64,000 nucleotides of DNA from Sternotherus odoratus. Lineage: Eukaryota > Chordata > Testudines > Kinosternidae. Below, in pieces: positions 1 to 11,395 of the stretch. Position 1 is the first letter of the stretch. The number at the start of each line of letters is the position of its first letter. The notes under the pieces are model-generated. The model worked only from the letters and a program-made list of their open reading frames with translations, had not been told where the DNA came from and made no database searches. The stretch lies in assembly GCA_032164245.1 (NCBI GenBank), contig JAVMKO010000003.1, positions 11,232,651 to 11,296,650 on the forward strand, given 5' to 3'. Position numbers and translations under genes: made by a program.

Positions 1-80
1 TGGTCACCCTAGTTTGTCTGGTTATGCTGGTTTATCTGATTATGCTGGTTATGTTTGTCTGGTTATGCTGGTTTGTGATG
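1..80. repeat. MITE end plus short tandem repeat
   Basis: The first 11 bases match the terminal motif (ggtcaccct) of the short element at 26364-26485, so the window probably opens at the edge of another copy. After it comes an irregular tandem repeat built from ctggttatgctggttt-like units up to about position 77. No coding potential is visible. Confidence 0.45.
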
Positions 81-167
81 ACAACTACTACCGTACCGTA
101 TACAGGTAGTAAACTTCCTTTTTTTTTGTTCAACAATAAATGTGTACTGTATTCTTCTTCATGGAAA

Positions 168-253
168 AATAAGACATCCCCTGAAAATAAGACATAGCGC
201 ATCTTTGGGAGCAAAAATTAATATAAGACACTGTCTTATTTTCGGGGAAACAG
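168..253. mobile_element. Fold-back MITE with aaaataagac arms
   Basis: An imperfect inverted repeat: cccctgaaaataagac on the left faces gtcttattttcgggg on the right, around a short centre. This is the hallmark of a small non-autonomous DNA transposon. The arms are seen directly; I cannot name the superfamily and see no clear target duplication. Confidence 0.5.
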
Positions 254-273
254 GGTAGCCTTGTGTTTATAAT

Positions 274-1661
274 GCACAGCACAATACTAAACAGCAGTCA
301 TGGATCCATGTTTCCTAACAGATGGCTGGGTTGCAGGTTATAAGGGAAGTTGAAAAGTGGCTGGCAATCTAGTAGGATGCCCATGGAATGATGGGATTGA
401 GAAACCTTCATCCTCTGATGCTGTAACTGCCCTGATGACGCATTGAAAACCCTTCCCAAAGCACCATGCAGCCAGTTGCACAGTGTGATTGGTACCTACG
501 GTGCACTGCTCTGTGTGTCGATGCAAGAGATGCTATTGTAGATATGCTCACTGACACAAAGAGCATAGTGTGGACATGCAACAGTGGTTTAATTACAGTG
601 GGCTATACATTGATGTAACTTGCGTCGACAAAACTCTGTAGTTAGAGATGAATCTAGGCTTTTATGGAAAGAAAATAGCTGAAAAAAATTATTTCTTATA
701 CTACACTTTCACACTTGAAGGAAGAATAGTTTCTACTGGGTAATAGTTCTAAATTCAGTATCAAGTCAATTAATATTATTTTGTTAGCATCTATGGAAAG
801 TAAAATAAATAAGAAAATCATAGATAAAATATGAAAATGTTATGTTCTCGATTATATTAATCCAATTCCATTTTTAAACAAGGTTTACCATTAATAGGAG
901 TATGAAGCCATTCTTAGATTATATTAGTTTCAGATTGTTATATTTCTTGAATTAATATCAATTTGTTGAAACTAGGGAAACCTGTAATGTCCTGATTAGG
1001 GACAATACATCATACAAACTATGAAATACCTAACGTAAGGACTAATATACATACAACTTCATATATTTAAACAATCATTTGATAAAGAGTTTCTGATATC
1101 ATGGACTACAAGAGTATAATCCAAGCTATTTATTCATATCACCAGAAACCTAAAATAGAGTTATCACTTCAATTTATGTATATTTTAAAATTGTACTTAA
1201 TGGACAGAGAAATTATTCTAAGCGTTCACTCTGCATGCAAAAGTCAATATCTTGTCAATTTAAAAAAAAAACGTTTTCAGCCATACATATTTGGTTTTCA
1301 CATTTGTAACAAGAAAACAAAAACTTTTTGGAAAAAATATTAAAGAAAAAATCCTTTTTTGGGGGGGTCAAAAATTTTCAGCAAAACAAAACATGCCCCA
1401 GCCAGCTCTAGTCAGCACCCATATTAGTTTTGCCTGTCAACATGCAGGTAGTGGTGCACAACAGACAGCATGCACAACACACACTTGGCATTTTATATAG
1501 CTTAATTCAACAAAACTATCAACCAAATGCACATCCAACAGAAATTTGACATTAATGGGATTATTTAATATCCTCTTAAGCATGTGAATAAATAAGGCCT
1601 TGTCGGATCAGCTCATTAATTTGTGCATCATTAATATTACAGTAAATACCAATTTTCAATA
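274..1661. other. Non-coding intronic stretch, nothing recognised
   Basis: AT-rich sequence without convincing exon, RNA gene or named repeat. Open frames here are short and chance-like. By position it lies within RUNX2 intron 1 if the distal promoter is further upstream, and also downstream of the SUPT3H coding exon at 10154-10257, so inside a SUPT3H intron. Confidence 0.5.
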
Positions 1662-1837
1662 CAGTGGATTCCACTTAATCGGGCCACCGGTTAATTGGGG
1701 CAGCTACTTAATTGGGACACATTGCAAAGAACGGAAACAAAGTGTCCCTTTTTATTTACTTCGGTTAATTGCGGCAGCCGCTTAATCAGGCCAAATTGTT
1801 GCAGTCCCGATATGTCCCAATTAACCGGAATCCACTG
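1662..1837. mobile_element. Tigger/pogo-type MITE, TA target duplication
   Basis: The ends are terminal inverted repeats: CAGTGGATTCC at the left and GGAATCCACTG at the right, each flanked by TA (1660-1661 and 1838-1839). Inside, the arms continue as diverged ttaatcggg/cccaattaa repeats. TA duplication and CAGT-type ends are the signature of Tc1/mariner-pogo (Tigger) elements. At 176 bp it is non-autonomous with no transposase. Confidence 0.8.
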
Positions 1838-2040
1838 TATATAATTTTGCCACTGGAAAACATTTAGACAAGTTTTGAAACATTAATTTGTTGGTTGTTA
1901 ACTAATCTGGAACCCAATCCAACATTTCTGATGAACCAAAACTCTCACTGGAGAGCTGTTTGTGTGTTCAAGGAATGTAGGATCAGATTTTTCATAGTTT
2001 TGTGGTCTAAGATCACAATTAATTTAAATGATTATGCCCA

Positions 2041-2652
2041 AACTAGTGTAAAAGCCCGTGTACATGGGCCAAAGTGCTTAATGGTGTTTGCCCTCAGTCC
2101 CCCTGCACCGTGCCCTGTTACCTCACTGAGTCCCTCCCCCGCTCTGCCACTGCCTCTCGGTCCCAGTGTACTGTTACCTCACTGGGGTCCCCCCTGCTCT
2201 ACCGCTGCCCCTCAGTGCTCCTGCACTGTGCCCTGTTACCTCACTGGGTTCCCCCTCCTTCTCTACCACTGCCCCTCAGCCTTATGCCCTGTTACCTCAC
2301 TGGGGTCCCCCTCCTTCTCTACCACTGCCCCTCAGCCTTATGCCCTGTTACCTCACTGGGTTCCCCCTCCTTCTCTACCACTGCCCCTCAGCCTTATGCC
2401 CTGTTACCTCACTGGGGTGTCCCCCCCTCCCCCGCCCCACTCTACCACTGCCTCTCAGCACTGTGCCCTGTTACCTCACTGGGGACGGGCCAAAGTGCTT
2501 ATCGCTGTTTGTCCGGGCCGTCTCTACAGCTTGCGGAGGCCATTTTGTGCCACCAAACTACCACTTCCAGCATGCTGTTCGTCCGGGCCATCTCTACTGC
2601 GCATGATGGCTTCGGACAAACTTCCTCTGGCCTTTTATTATATAGGATGGTT
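2041..2652. repeat. Interspersed repeat carrying a 56-bp minisatellite
   Basis: The core is a tandem array at about 2225-2470 with a period of 56 bp, each unit containing cctgttacctcactgggg followed by a pyrimidine-rich spacer. The unit spacing is constant at 2234, 2290, 2346 and 2402. The flanks (a gcccgtgtacatgggcc-like start and a ttttattatatagga end) resemble the copy at 7993-8367, so the array seems to have grown inside a repeat of that family. Open frames across the array come from the repeat and are not genes. Family unassigned. Confidence 0.6.
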
Positions 2653-2956
2653 GAAAATAATTAATCTTTTAGGTAGAGTTGGGCATGCTTACAAACAAAA
2701 TTTAATTCAAGACCTTTCACTGAAAAGAAAAAATCTCTAATGTCCTATAGTAGTTGGATATTTAAAAGAATATTACAGGTTCCAGAAGTCATAAGACATG
2801 CAACTTATTTTACGTCATAGATGACAGACCAATTACATCTGTAAATTGAAATTTTATCTGCTAGGTGAAAATATCCATAAAGGTGGTCTCTCTCCTGGTC
2901 TAAAGCTATAGTTTAAAGGCTTTAACAGTTAGTTTGGAAACAGGATGTAGATCAAC

Positions 2957-4036
2957 CAAATGATATAAAGAAAGCCAGGAATACTTGTAGCACTTTCAAG
3001 ACTAACTAGTTTATTTCAGCATAAGCTTTCGTGAGCTATAGCTCACTTCATCGGATGCATAAAATGGAAGAGAAGTAAAATGCATTTATACACACAGAAA
3101 GAAAGAAAAACAAAAAAAATTGTGCATTAGCACACCAATTCTAAGAGGGCTGTTAAATGTAGATGGTCCATTATCACTAGGAGAAAAAAAACACCTTTTG
3201 AAATGGAAATCTGTTGTCAGTGAAATTAACTCAGGAAATGCAATCAATCAATTACTGTAATGAGAGAACCAATCTGAAGTTCTGTTAAGCCCCTGGTTAA
3301 TTGTCTCTAATTTGAAAATTAATTCCAGTTCCTCAGTTTCTCATTGGAGTCTGTTTTGGAAGTTTTTCTGTTTCAAAACTGAAACCATCAAATCTTTAAT
3401 GGAATGGCCAGGAAGACTGAAGTGTTCTCCTACTGGTTTTTCAATGTTAGGATTCCTGATGTCAGATTTGTATCCATTTATTCTTTTGAGTAGACTGGCC
3501 GGTTTGGCCAATGTAATAGCAGAGGGAATTGCTAGCACATAATGGAATATATCACATTGGTCGATGTGCAGGTGAATGAGCCTCTGATGGTATGGCTGAT
3601 GTCATTAGGTCCTATAATGGTGTCAGTTGAATGGATATGAGGACAGAGTTGGCATCAGGCTTTGTTACAAGGATAGGTACCTGGCTGGGTTAGTGTTTTT
3701 GTTGTGTGGTGTGCGGTTGCTGGTGAGTATTTGTTTCAGGTTGGGGAGCTCTCTGTAAGTCAGGACTGGTCTGTCTCCCAAGATCTGTGAGAGTGTGGGA
3801 TCATCTTTCAGCATAGGTTGTAGGTCTTTGATGATGCATTTTTTTCTTTTTCTTTCTTTCTGTGTGTATAAATGAATTTTACTTCTGTTCCATTCTATGC
3901 ATCCGATGAAGTGAGCTATAGCTCACGAAAGCTTATGCTGAAATAAACTAGTTAGTCTCAAATATGCTACAAGTATTCCTGGCTTTCTCTCCGGATACAG
4001 ACTAACACGGCTGCTATTCTTGAACAAATCATATAA
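2957..4036 (-). mobile_element. Penelope-like retroelement with inverted ends
   Basis: The element (about 2969-4024) is bounded by a 12-bp target duplication, caaatgatataa at 2957-2968 and caaatcatataa at 4025-4036 (one mismatch). Its ends, about 2969-3125 and 3835-3990, are near-identical copies in opposite orientation, an arrangement known for Penelope-like elements. Between them the - strand (about 3540 down to 3260) encodes a decayed C-terminal GIY-YIG-type region: LLKRINGYKSDIRN, PVGEHFSLPGHS and, after a stop, TEELELIFKLETINQGLNR. Frame breaks show it is dead. Both arms carry a hammerhead-like motif around a perfect GTGAGC/GCTCAC hairpin. The reverse transcriptase domain is missing. Confidence 0.75.
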
Positions 4037-4987
4037 GACAAACATAAGCACAGATCATTGGATCTGCTGAAACTTTTATACTATTTTAACACCTACCACT
4101 GTACTACAAGCTCTAAAGTCACATACCATATATAAATAAAGTAAATTTGGTTCAAAGCAAGATCTATATAGCATTAAATTCTTTTAAATGTTTACAAGAT
4201 CAAATACCCAATAATTGCAAAACCTTCAGATTTAAATCTATATATATCAATACCAAGTTACAGTACAATATTTTTTACTCACTGTATTACTTGTATTTAC
4301 CTCCATATGCCTCCAGCAGCCAAATATAAGTGTAGTTTAGTGCTACCACTAACTACACCTGAAAAACCACTTACATAGCTATAATAATTCATATACTGAA
4401 CAAAAATTAGTTGCAAGTGATATTACAATTTCTCCTCATGTAAGCAAATGTTTCAAGCTGTACTAAACATCAACAGAAAAACATTTTACCAAATTAAGCT
4501 CTCTCATGCTCTATGGTATGATTCATATCCAAAGAAGCAGTACTTCTGTGTCCAAATTTGTGTGTTAAACGTTGACAGTTAAAGTCAAACCCCCAGGAAG
4601 GGATGAGATTGTTTTCTTTCTAGCCAAGGAGGGACTAACTCTTCAGTGATACCCTATGGATTGCCCAACAGAGGTGGTGATCCTGTAAATTAATATAGTT
4701 ACTAGGGCCTTGTCTACACATCAAAGTACTGACTGGCAAGCTCAGGTGTGAATCGAATCTACAGTGCACCATCTTGCCTCGCAGTAACTTCCCATCTGGC
4801 CACTGTTACAGCTATCTTATTGGAGGGGGGGGGGGGGAGGAAGAACTGTGGTGGGTTTTTTTTCTTCTTCTTCTTTTCTAAAGTGCCATTTTTAAAAAGT
4901 TCCGTTTTGCTCATTGTATTCCTCCCATGTCCCTCAGTCCCCAAGATCTTAAGAAGCCTGTGTGATTCTGTTATTAATTGCTTAATC
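4037..4987. other. Intronic stretch; one MITE-like fragment
   Basis: Mostly unrecognised AT-rich sequence. About 4705-4800 resembles a fragment of the reptile MITE family that starts with a gtctacac motif. A G-run sits at 4825-4838. Positions 4980-4987 (gcttaatc) are the left target duplication of the following hAT element. Confidence 0.4.
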
Positions 4988-6293
4988 CAGGGGTCTCCAA
5001 ACTTTTCAGCCCGAGGGCCGCATTAACTATCAAATAGCAGTTCGGGGGCCGACAACACACTCTAGGTCCAAATAAAAAAGAATCAAAACATGGATGTTGT
5101 TTTTAATTATTTATTTAATATTATTTTATTCAGTTATTATTTAATAACACATTGATACACTACACATGAACACCTGTTCACTACACATGAACACTACACA
5201 TGAACACCTGTTCACTACACATGAACACTACACATCAACCCCCCAACTGACCCACCCAGCCAGGTCTCTCCCCCCAAAACCTCCTTTCCTCCAACCCCCA
5301 ACTGACCCACCCAGCCAGGTCTCTCCCCCCAAAACCTCCTTTCCTCCAACCCCCAACTGACCCACCCAGCCAGGTCTCTCCCCCCCCCCAAACCTCCTTT
5401 CCTCCAACCCCCAACTGACCCACCCAGCCAGGTCTCTCCCCCCCCAAACCTCCTTTCCTCCAACCCCCAACTGACCCACCCAGCCAGGTCTCTCCCCCCC
5501 AAACCTCCTTTCCTCCAACCCCCCCCCCCCCCAACTGACCCAGCCAGCCAGGTCTCTCCCCCCAAAACCTCCTTTCCTCCAACCCCCAACTGACCCGCTC
5601 AACCCGGTCTCTCCCCCCCCCCCAACTGACCCGCTCAACCCGGTCTCTTCCCCCCCCCCCCCCAACTGACCCGCTCAACCCGGTCTCTCCCCACAGACCG
5701 TTTCGCCGCCTGGCAGTGGGTGGCTCCTTGTTTCGCCGCCTGTAACTGGGTGGCGGTGCGGCGTGTCCCGGCCCCAGCTCTGAGCCGTCCCTGGCCGCCG
5801 GCGGCAGCCGCGGAGCACGCGGCGCGTCCCGGCCGGCGGCGGCGGAGCACGCGGCGCGTCCCGGCCGGCGGCGGCGGAGCACGCGGCGCGTCCCGGCCGG
5901 CGGCGGCGGAGCACGCGGCGCGTCCCGGCCGGCGGCGGCGGAGCACGCGGCGCGTCCCGGCCGGCGGCGGCGGAGCACGCGGCGCGTCCCGGCCGGCGGC
6001 GGCGGAGCACGCGGCGCGTCCCGGCCGGCGGCGGCGGAGCACGCGGCGCGTCCCGGCCGGCGGCCGCGGAGCACACGGCGCGTCCCGGCCGGCGGCCGCG
6101 GAGCACGCGGCGCGTCCCGGCCGGCGGCCGCGGAGCACACGGCGCGTCCCGGCCGGCGGCGGCAGCTGCGGAGCACGCGGCGCATCCCGGCCCCGTGGCT
6201 GGTTCCCGACCCCTGCCGAAAGATCTCCACGGGCCGGATGAGAGGGCCTCGCGGGCCGCATCCGGCCCGCGGGCCGTAGTTTGGAGACCCCTG
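4988..6293. mobile_element. hAT element filled with GC-rich minisatellites
   Basis: The ends are inverted: CAGGGGTCTCCAAACTTTTC at 4988 and a matching GTTTGGAGACCCCTG-like end at 6293. They are flanked by 8-bp duplications, gcttaatc (4980-4987) and gcttaaac (6294-6301), with one mismatch. This is diagnostic of hAT transposons. Inside are three arrays: short tacacatgaacac units (5160-5235), a C-rich unit of about 55-58 bp (5236-5700) and a 32-bp GC-rich unit containing gcggcgcgtcccggccgg (about 5810-6170). Long open frames on both strands, up to 403 codons, are translations of these arrays. No transposase is visible. Confidence 0.85.
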
Positions 6294-6301
6294 GCTTAAA
6301 C

Positions 6302-7222
6302 TGTAACTTCCTAAATTACGTAATTTATGAAAAATGTCAAATTCTGTGAGAACCCAGAAAGGCTCTTTTAAAGTGGTAACTTCATCATAATCTATAGGCC
6401 AAGAGAAACAGCTGTAATTTTCCTGTTTATGGTCCATCTCTGGCAAAGCTTTGGCAGAAAAAAATTGTTTTAAAATATGACAACAATAAAATTAAATTTT
6501 AATAAACTGATTATATTGGAAGGGTTCCTTTGATCCCTACCATGTCAGTGAAACTGTTTATGAAAAATATTATCTCAGAACACAGACTACTTGTTTGTAT
6601 AATTTCTAAAGTAGCAACTGTTTCAGGGCTTGCTCTGAAGAAAAATGTCTGTTTCTTCCACTTATTGGCCAACAATAATTTCTACATTATGATAGAAAAT
6701 GTGTGTACGCTGGTGGGCAAGAGGATTTCAAAAGTACTTAATCAGGAAGTGACCAATTAAATAAAATATAGGCTCCTCAGACACTGACCCCTAAAAAAAC
6801 TGCAGAGACTTCTTTGGCTCCCTAGACTGAATGCCTGCTCTTGATTCTGGAGCCCAAAAGATGATCAGTTATGTTTGTTCTTTGTATGGGGAGAAAACAT
6901 GCTTTTTCAGTGCAGATAACAGTAATTTTAGGTTTGAGAAAAACAAAAATATATATAAAGTCTCCATGAAAGAGAGAACACACTGAGTCACCAACATTCT
7001 ACATCACTAAAGATACACAAAACAGCAGATGCCTCATAACTGAGCTAGCTGGCAGTCAGGATTCTTCTAGTTCTAAAGGTGCGGTATGCGGAAAATAGAA
7101 CATCTCATTTCGATTATATAATGAAATACATCACAGTCTAGCTACCTACCTACAAGATTCTAATACCTCTAGCCTCATTGCATCTAACTGAAAACAGAAT
7201 TAGACCTTCCACTTTTTGGCAG
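6302..7222. other. Intronic stretch, nothing recognised
   Basis: No exon, repeat boundary or structured element is convincing here. The longest open frame (76 codons) has no recognisable composition or motif. Confidence 0.45.
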
Positions 7223-7290
7223 AAGTGACAAAGATTCCTGTGGCACCTTAAAGACTAACTAAAGTACTGAAGCACAAGCTTTTGTGGGAG
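7223..7290 (-). mobile_element. Penelope-like end fragment
   Basis: The text cctgtggcaccttaaagact followed by aagcacaagcttttgtggg matches the termini at 11293-11395 and 60721-60807 in inverse orientation. It is truncated before the hammerhead-like core, so only the tail side survives. Confidence 0.6.
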
Positions 7291-7313
7291 TTACTTCTAA
7301 ATATACTCTAAAA

Positions 7314-7697
7314 CAGTAGCTCTTAACCTTTCCAGACTACTATAACCCTATCAGGAGTCTGATTTGTCTTGCGTACCCCCAACCTTCACCTCATTTAAAA
7401 ACTACTTGCTTACAAAATCAGACAAACTATCCACTATTACTGAAAAATTGCTTACTTCCTCATTTTACCTCATAATTATAAAATAAATCAATTGGAATAT
7501 AAATATTATACTTACACTTATTTATAGAGCAGTATAAACAAATCATTGTCTGTATGAAATTTAGTTTGTATTGACTTCGCTAGTGCTTTTTATGTAGCCT
7601 GTTGTAGAACTAGGCAACATCTAAATGAGTTGATGTACCCCCTGGAAAATCTCTGTGTACCCCCAGGGGTATATGTACAACTGCTTGAAAACCACTG
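7314..7697. mobile_element. hAT non-autonomous element
   Basis: The left end CAGTAGCTCTTAACCTTTCC pairs imperfectly with the right end gcttgaaaaccactg. A gtacccc motif recurs near both ends, as in reptile hAT elements of this type. Flanking octamers ctctaaaa and ttctgaag match at 5 of 8 positions, consistent with an old 8-bp duplication. No protein is encoded. Confidence 0.65.
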
Positions 7698-7992
7698 TTC
7701 TGAAGAGATGAGTAACTCCTCCCATCAAAATTACCAAATATGGAAAACAGACTTAAGGAACAGGCATATAAGTAAGTATTGTTGGGGAGTCCTGTCACGC
7801 CCTTATCTGGGAACATGCTCTTCTCCATTAAAATGCCAACACAGCTAAATAGTGAAACAATCTATGTAATTAAAGTTGGACATGTCCCAAAATTAGTTTT
7901 TAAACCCTAACAGAGCCCGCTAATGAACAAAAAAAACAGGAGGAAGGTGAAAACTAAGAGCAGGAGATTCATGGTTTTCTTCCAATATGGTA

Positions 7993-8367
7993 CACTAGCA
8001 AAAATACCTGGCGTTGCTCGGGTCCGTTGGAGGGGGGGAGGGGAGAGAGAGCTGAGCGAGTGGGGGGGGCCAGAGAGCTGAGCGAGTGCGGGGTCCGTTG
8101 CAGGGGGGTATTATTACATCATAACTATGTCACAGAGAACAGCATGTGTTAACCTGCTGCCCAGCTGATGTTAATGGGCTTTAAAGAATTTCACCCCTAG
8201 GGGGTGTAAGAGGTGAGATTTTAAAAATTTTAGATTCTTACCCTGATTAGGACCCTAAAGTCTATAACTGTACCAAATTTCAAGTCTCTAGCTCAAACGG
8301 TGTGGAAGGAGTAAGAGAACATACATACACACACACACACACACCATTTGACTTTTATATATAGATA
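7993..8367. repeat. Interspersed repeat ending in CA repeats
   Basis: It begins near tacctggcgttgctcgggtc, has a G-rich middle with a duplicated gagagagctgagcgagtg segment, and closes with caagtctctagctcaaacgg, a (CA)n run at 8330-8343 and a ttttatatatagata end. The start and end resemble 2041-2652. I recognise the style from reptile genomes but cannot assign a class. Confidence 0.5.
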
Positions 8368-9083
8368 TTACTATTAAGATCCAATAAATTTCTATAACAT
8401 TAAGCAGTCAAGTGTAATGTTTACCCAGAGGAGCAACATTCAGCTTTGAAGGCTTTGAGATACACAACATATTCTACAGAGGACATTACAGAAATAATGC
8501 AAGTTAGAGTTTCAACAGTTTTTTTATGAAGCTGATCCTCCGTTCCTATTTATAGTAGAGAAGGACAAGATACAGAAGGTCTAAGTTACTAAGATCTAAA
8601 ACTTTATAAGCCTATATATGGAAAGAAGAAGACAGACAGGTGGACTTATCAGCTATTATTCTTTTTGACCGAAACTAGACATACACAATCTGTATTGTCT
8701 ATGTCTATGAAACCACATAGTAAAAAGAAGTTTTCAAGTCCCCTTTACTTCAGAGTAGAAGGATCCTGCCAACATAAAAATCAACAGTCCAAAATGTATT
8801 CCTGTTAAATCCAATCTACTTTGCCTCATCTTATTTTCTATTGAAGTGTTAAACTATTTTCCAGAGGTGAGACTTTAATTTCAGCAATTTTAACTAGTGA
8901 AGACAGGCAAAAATGGCCAATGTTATCTTTTAATGGAACAGGTTTACTTATTGGCACTCCAGCGCTAGATTTCTTAGAACTGAAAATCTAGCAGAGAAAT
9001 CAGTGGGGGGAAAAAATCCTTCTAAATACTCCAACAAGATTTTGTGTAGCACAGCTCCCCTTTACAGCTGAACTCAGCAACAC

Positions 9084-9087
<4 letters not shown>
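8368..9087. other. Intronic stretch, nothing recognised
   Basis: AT-rich sequence with no exon-like open frame, no inverted ends and no tandem repeat. Confidence 0.4.

Positions 9088-9143
<56 letters not shown>
9088..9143. repeat. (AT)n microsatellite
   Basis: An almost pure run of AT dinucleotides of about 50 bp, followed by CA-rich sequence. Such a run can form a cruciform and its assembled length is unreliable. Confidence 0.95.
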
Positions 9144-9148
<5 letters not shown>

Positions 9149-10153
9149 CCTAATTTCCATCCCCCACCGTACACACACCCCACACACTGGATAAGATATA
9201 TTCATAATAGTATATAAAAGAATTACACATAATTTGGAGTTGGGCTACCAGCCCAATTCTCTATCTGCAGATTTAAAGGAGATATACTCCAGACTTGGGC
9301 TGAAATTTTCTTTAAACTGCCTGGTAAATCAGGAATAATGATCCATAGGGAAAGAAGAGCTCATTGGCCTAAGTTCTCCCCCTCTCTACAGATCAATGTG
9401 TCCTGGACCCATATAAAAGGGAAAACATGGCAGTGCTGGCAGATCAAGCTCTCTGATGGATAGGTTGCCTTTTACCAAATCAAGATTTGCAGCCTGGCTC
9501 AGTGTAATAGGCCACTAATCAAGTAGAACAGAGCCTTAGGTAAGGAAATCATCTTGATTATGCAGTGTCTTAAAGATTAAGTGAATGGCTATTTAAATGT
9601 CTTGTGAGATTTTAGAAGTCCTGAGCTACAAACCCTTCTAATATCACAGCTTACAACTCTGATTAATCAGGTTTCTAAGATTCCAGTGTCATTTTAGAAT
9701 AATAAATCATTTCTCTTTAAAACAATTTTGCTCACCACCAAGACTAAAATGTAATCAGTTCCAACTGGTCCACACATGTTAATTCCATAATAAATAACAT
9801 TATCTCACAAGTTAACATATCTTTCTGTATTAACACCAAAAGTTATGGTAAAACTATAATGAACAGTTACTTATAAAATAATTTTGTGTCAATAGAATCT
9901 TATTTGATGACAAATTAAGAAATGGAGCTCTCAACTTATTTTCATATACAATACAGAAAATATATCTATTATTTAGCAGGATTTCGCAATCTGTTTATAG
10001 CATACCAAAAGTGGGTAATATTTTATTTACCTAGAGTGTCTTAAAAATATAAACAATAGGATATCTGTTCTCCTTCTGCCCTATTTTCTTAGAGAATGAC
10101 AAAACACACATTCAAAATGCAAACAGTCCAAGGTATTTGGATAGCTTACTTAC
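9144..10153 (-). other. SUPT3H intron, donor side
   Basis: Sequence immediately 3' of the SUPT3H coding exon on the - strand. The donor GTAAGT begins at 10153 reading leftward. Nothing else is recognised in these 1,000 bases; the next SUPT3H exon is not in the window. Confidence 0.5.
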
Positions 10154-10257
10154 ATCATACTTTGCAGTTCAGGAGTAAAGCTGTTTGATTTCCCTGTCCC
10201 TCTTCCGCTGCTTGAAGAGGCAACATTTGACATCGGGCTAGTTGTGCTATTGCTCAT
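10154..10257 (-). CDS. SUPT3H: SUPT3H first coding exon (SPT3 homologue)
   Basis: This 104-nt exon encodes 34 complete residues plus two bases of the next codon. The translation starts MSNSTTSPMSNVASSSSGRG and continues TGKSNSFTPELQSM, closely matching the N-terminus of vertebrate SUPT3H (SPMS, SSSGR, TGKS, F.ELQSMM in the same order). SUPT3H is the SPT3-like histone-fold subunit of SAGA/STAGA-type coactivator complexes; this exon is the Ser-rich leader just before the histone fold. The acceptor is a pyrimidine tract ending CAG directly before the ATG at 10257, so the 5' UTR lies in an upstream exon. The donor is a consensus GTAAGT at 10153-10148. It is antisense within RUNX2 intron 1. Remaining exons lie beyond the left edge. 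Confidence 0.9.
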
Positions 10258-11292
10258 CTGAGTAAACAAAAAGAAACAATAGAGCTTACAAACGTATTTA
10301 ATTTAATAAAACAGAGGATCTTGGAAATGGCAGCACTACAAACCACTTCACAAAGTATATGTGGTTTAAAATATCCAGCCTACCACACTATGTTTCATGT
10401 TGAAGTTAATAATTTCTTTCATTCAGTGCTACAAAATTATTTTCTCCTCTAGTACAGGACAAATTGAGAAAACCACATTGTTCATTTTAGTAAATAGATA
10501 TATAAGAGGAATCAATAACTGAAATAATTTCACATTAGTGACTATGAATGCTTGCTTTGCACTACGGATTCAGAAGAAAAAAAGCAATTCAGGCAAGACC
10601 TGAATGAAAATACAATACATACAAAAGCCTTTTCAATGTAGAATAGAACCCTATTTGAGTCGTCACCTGTATTATCAATAAAATATAAACTGCGTCAGCA
10701 ACAACCGCAGCTTACGTATTTGTGTTCAACGCTTCTCCACTGGCTTTTTTTCTTTTTTTAAAAAATAATCTCAGGGAGCCATCAAAAAACCATCAATGCA
10801 AGTTTATTTCAATATCTACTCCAGAGCTCACATTATTATGGGCCATATATGTGGCTTTTAGGCCCAGTGTTCCAGCAGAAGCACATAACCTTCGGCTTAT
10901 GCAGCAACCAAATCCCAGTGGTATCTTATTCATATAGGGTTTGTCTACCTAGGGAGAGAGGATGAATTAAACATAGCTGTGAAGTTAATGTGCATTAAAC
11001 CTAGCTTTCATTCGGAAGGAAAGTGGTTTTAGTTCACTATAGCTTAATCCTCATTGGAGTGACTAAGGTCTTTACAGTACTGAAACTAAATACTGAATCC
11101 TAAAAAATAAGCCAGTAAGAAATGTGAATGAACTCAGCGAGATATTCAACTTTAAATCTGATTTACCCACTTTGCATTATTTTCAGCTTTATGTATGGTC
11201 CAGTATCTGTAAACAGCAGGAATACAAAATGAACAAAAAAAAATATTTTAAAATGTTTGATGGTTTTCCTGACAGAATTGCTGTAAAATTAA
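10258..11292. other. Intron shared by SUPT3H and RUNX2
   Basis: Lies upstream of the SUPT3H coding exon on the - strand. About 10930-11050 looks like a degraded fragment of a gtctac-type reptile MITE. The first 12 bases of the target duplication of the next element (ctgtaaaattaa) are at 11281-11292. Nothing else is seen. Confidence 0.4.
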
Positions 11293-11395
11293 TCTTTTAA
11301 TCTTTGCATCCGACGAAGTGGGTATTAGCCCACGAAAGCTTACACCTTCAATACTTTATTTAGTCTTTAAGGTGCCACAAGACTCTTTGTCACTT
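11293..11395 (+). mobile_element. Penelope-like terminal fragment with 12-bp duplication
   Basis: A 103-bp insertion flanked by a perfect 12-bp duplication ctgtaaaattaa (11281-11292 and 11396-11407). It holds the family terminus: gcatccgacgaag, a hairpin gtgggtattagcccac, then gaaagctta and ggtgccacaagactctttgt. Extreme 5' truncation leaving only the 3' end fits target-primed insertion. Confidence 0.75.

Noticed and set aside
1895..2740. 281-codon open frame on the + strand.
   Set aside because: It spans the 56-bp minisatellite and is open in several frames at once.
5235..6446. 403-codon open frame on the - strand and overlapping open frames on both strands.
   Set aside because: They are translations of tandem GC-rich repeats inside a hAT element; the repeated residues reflect the DNA period, not a protein.
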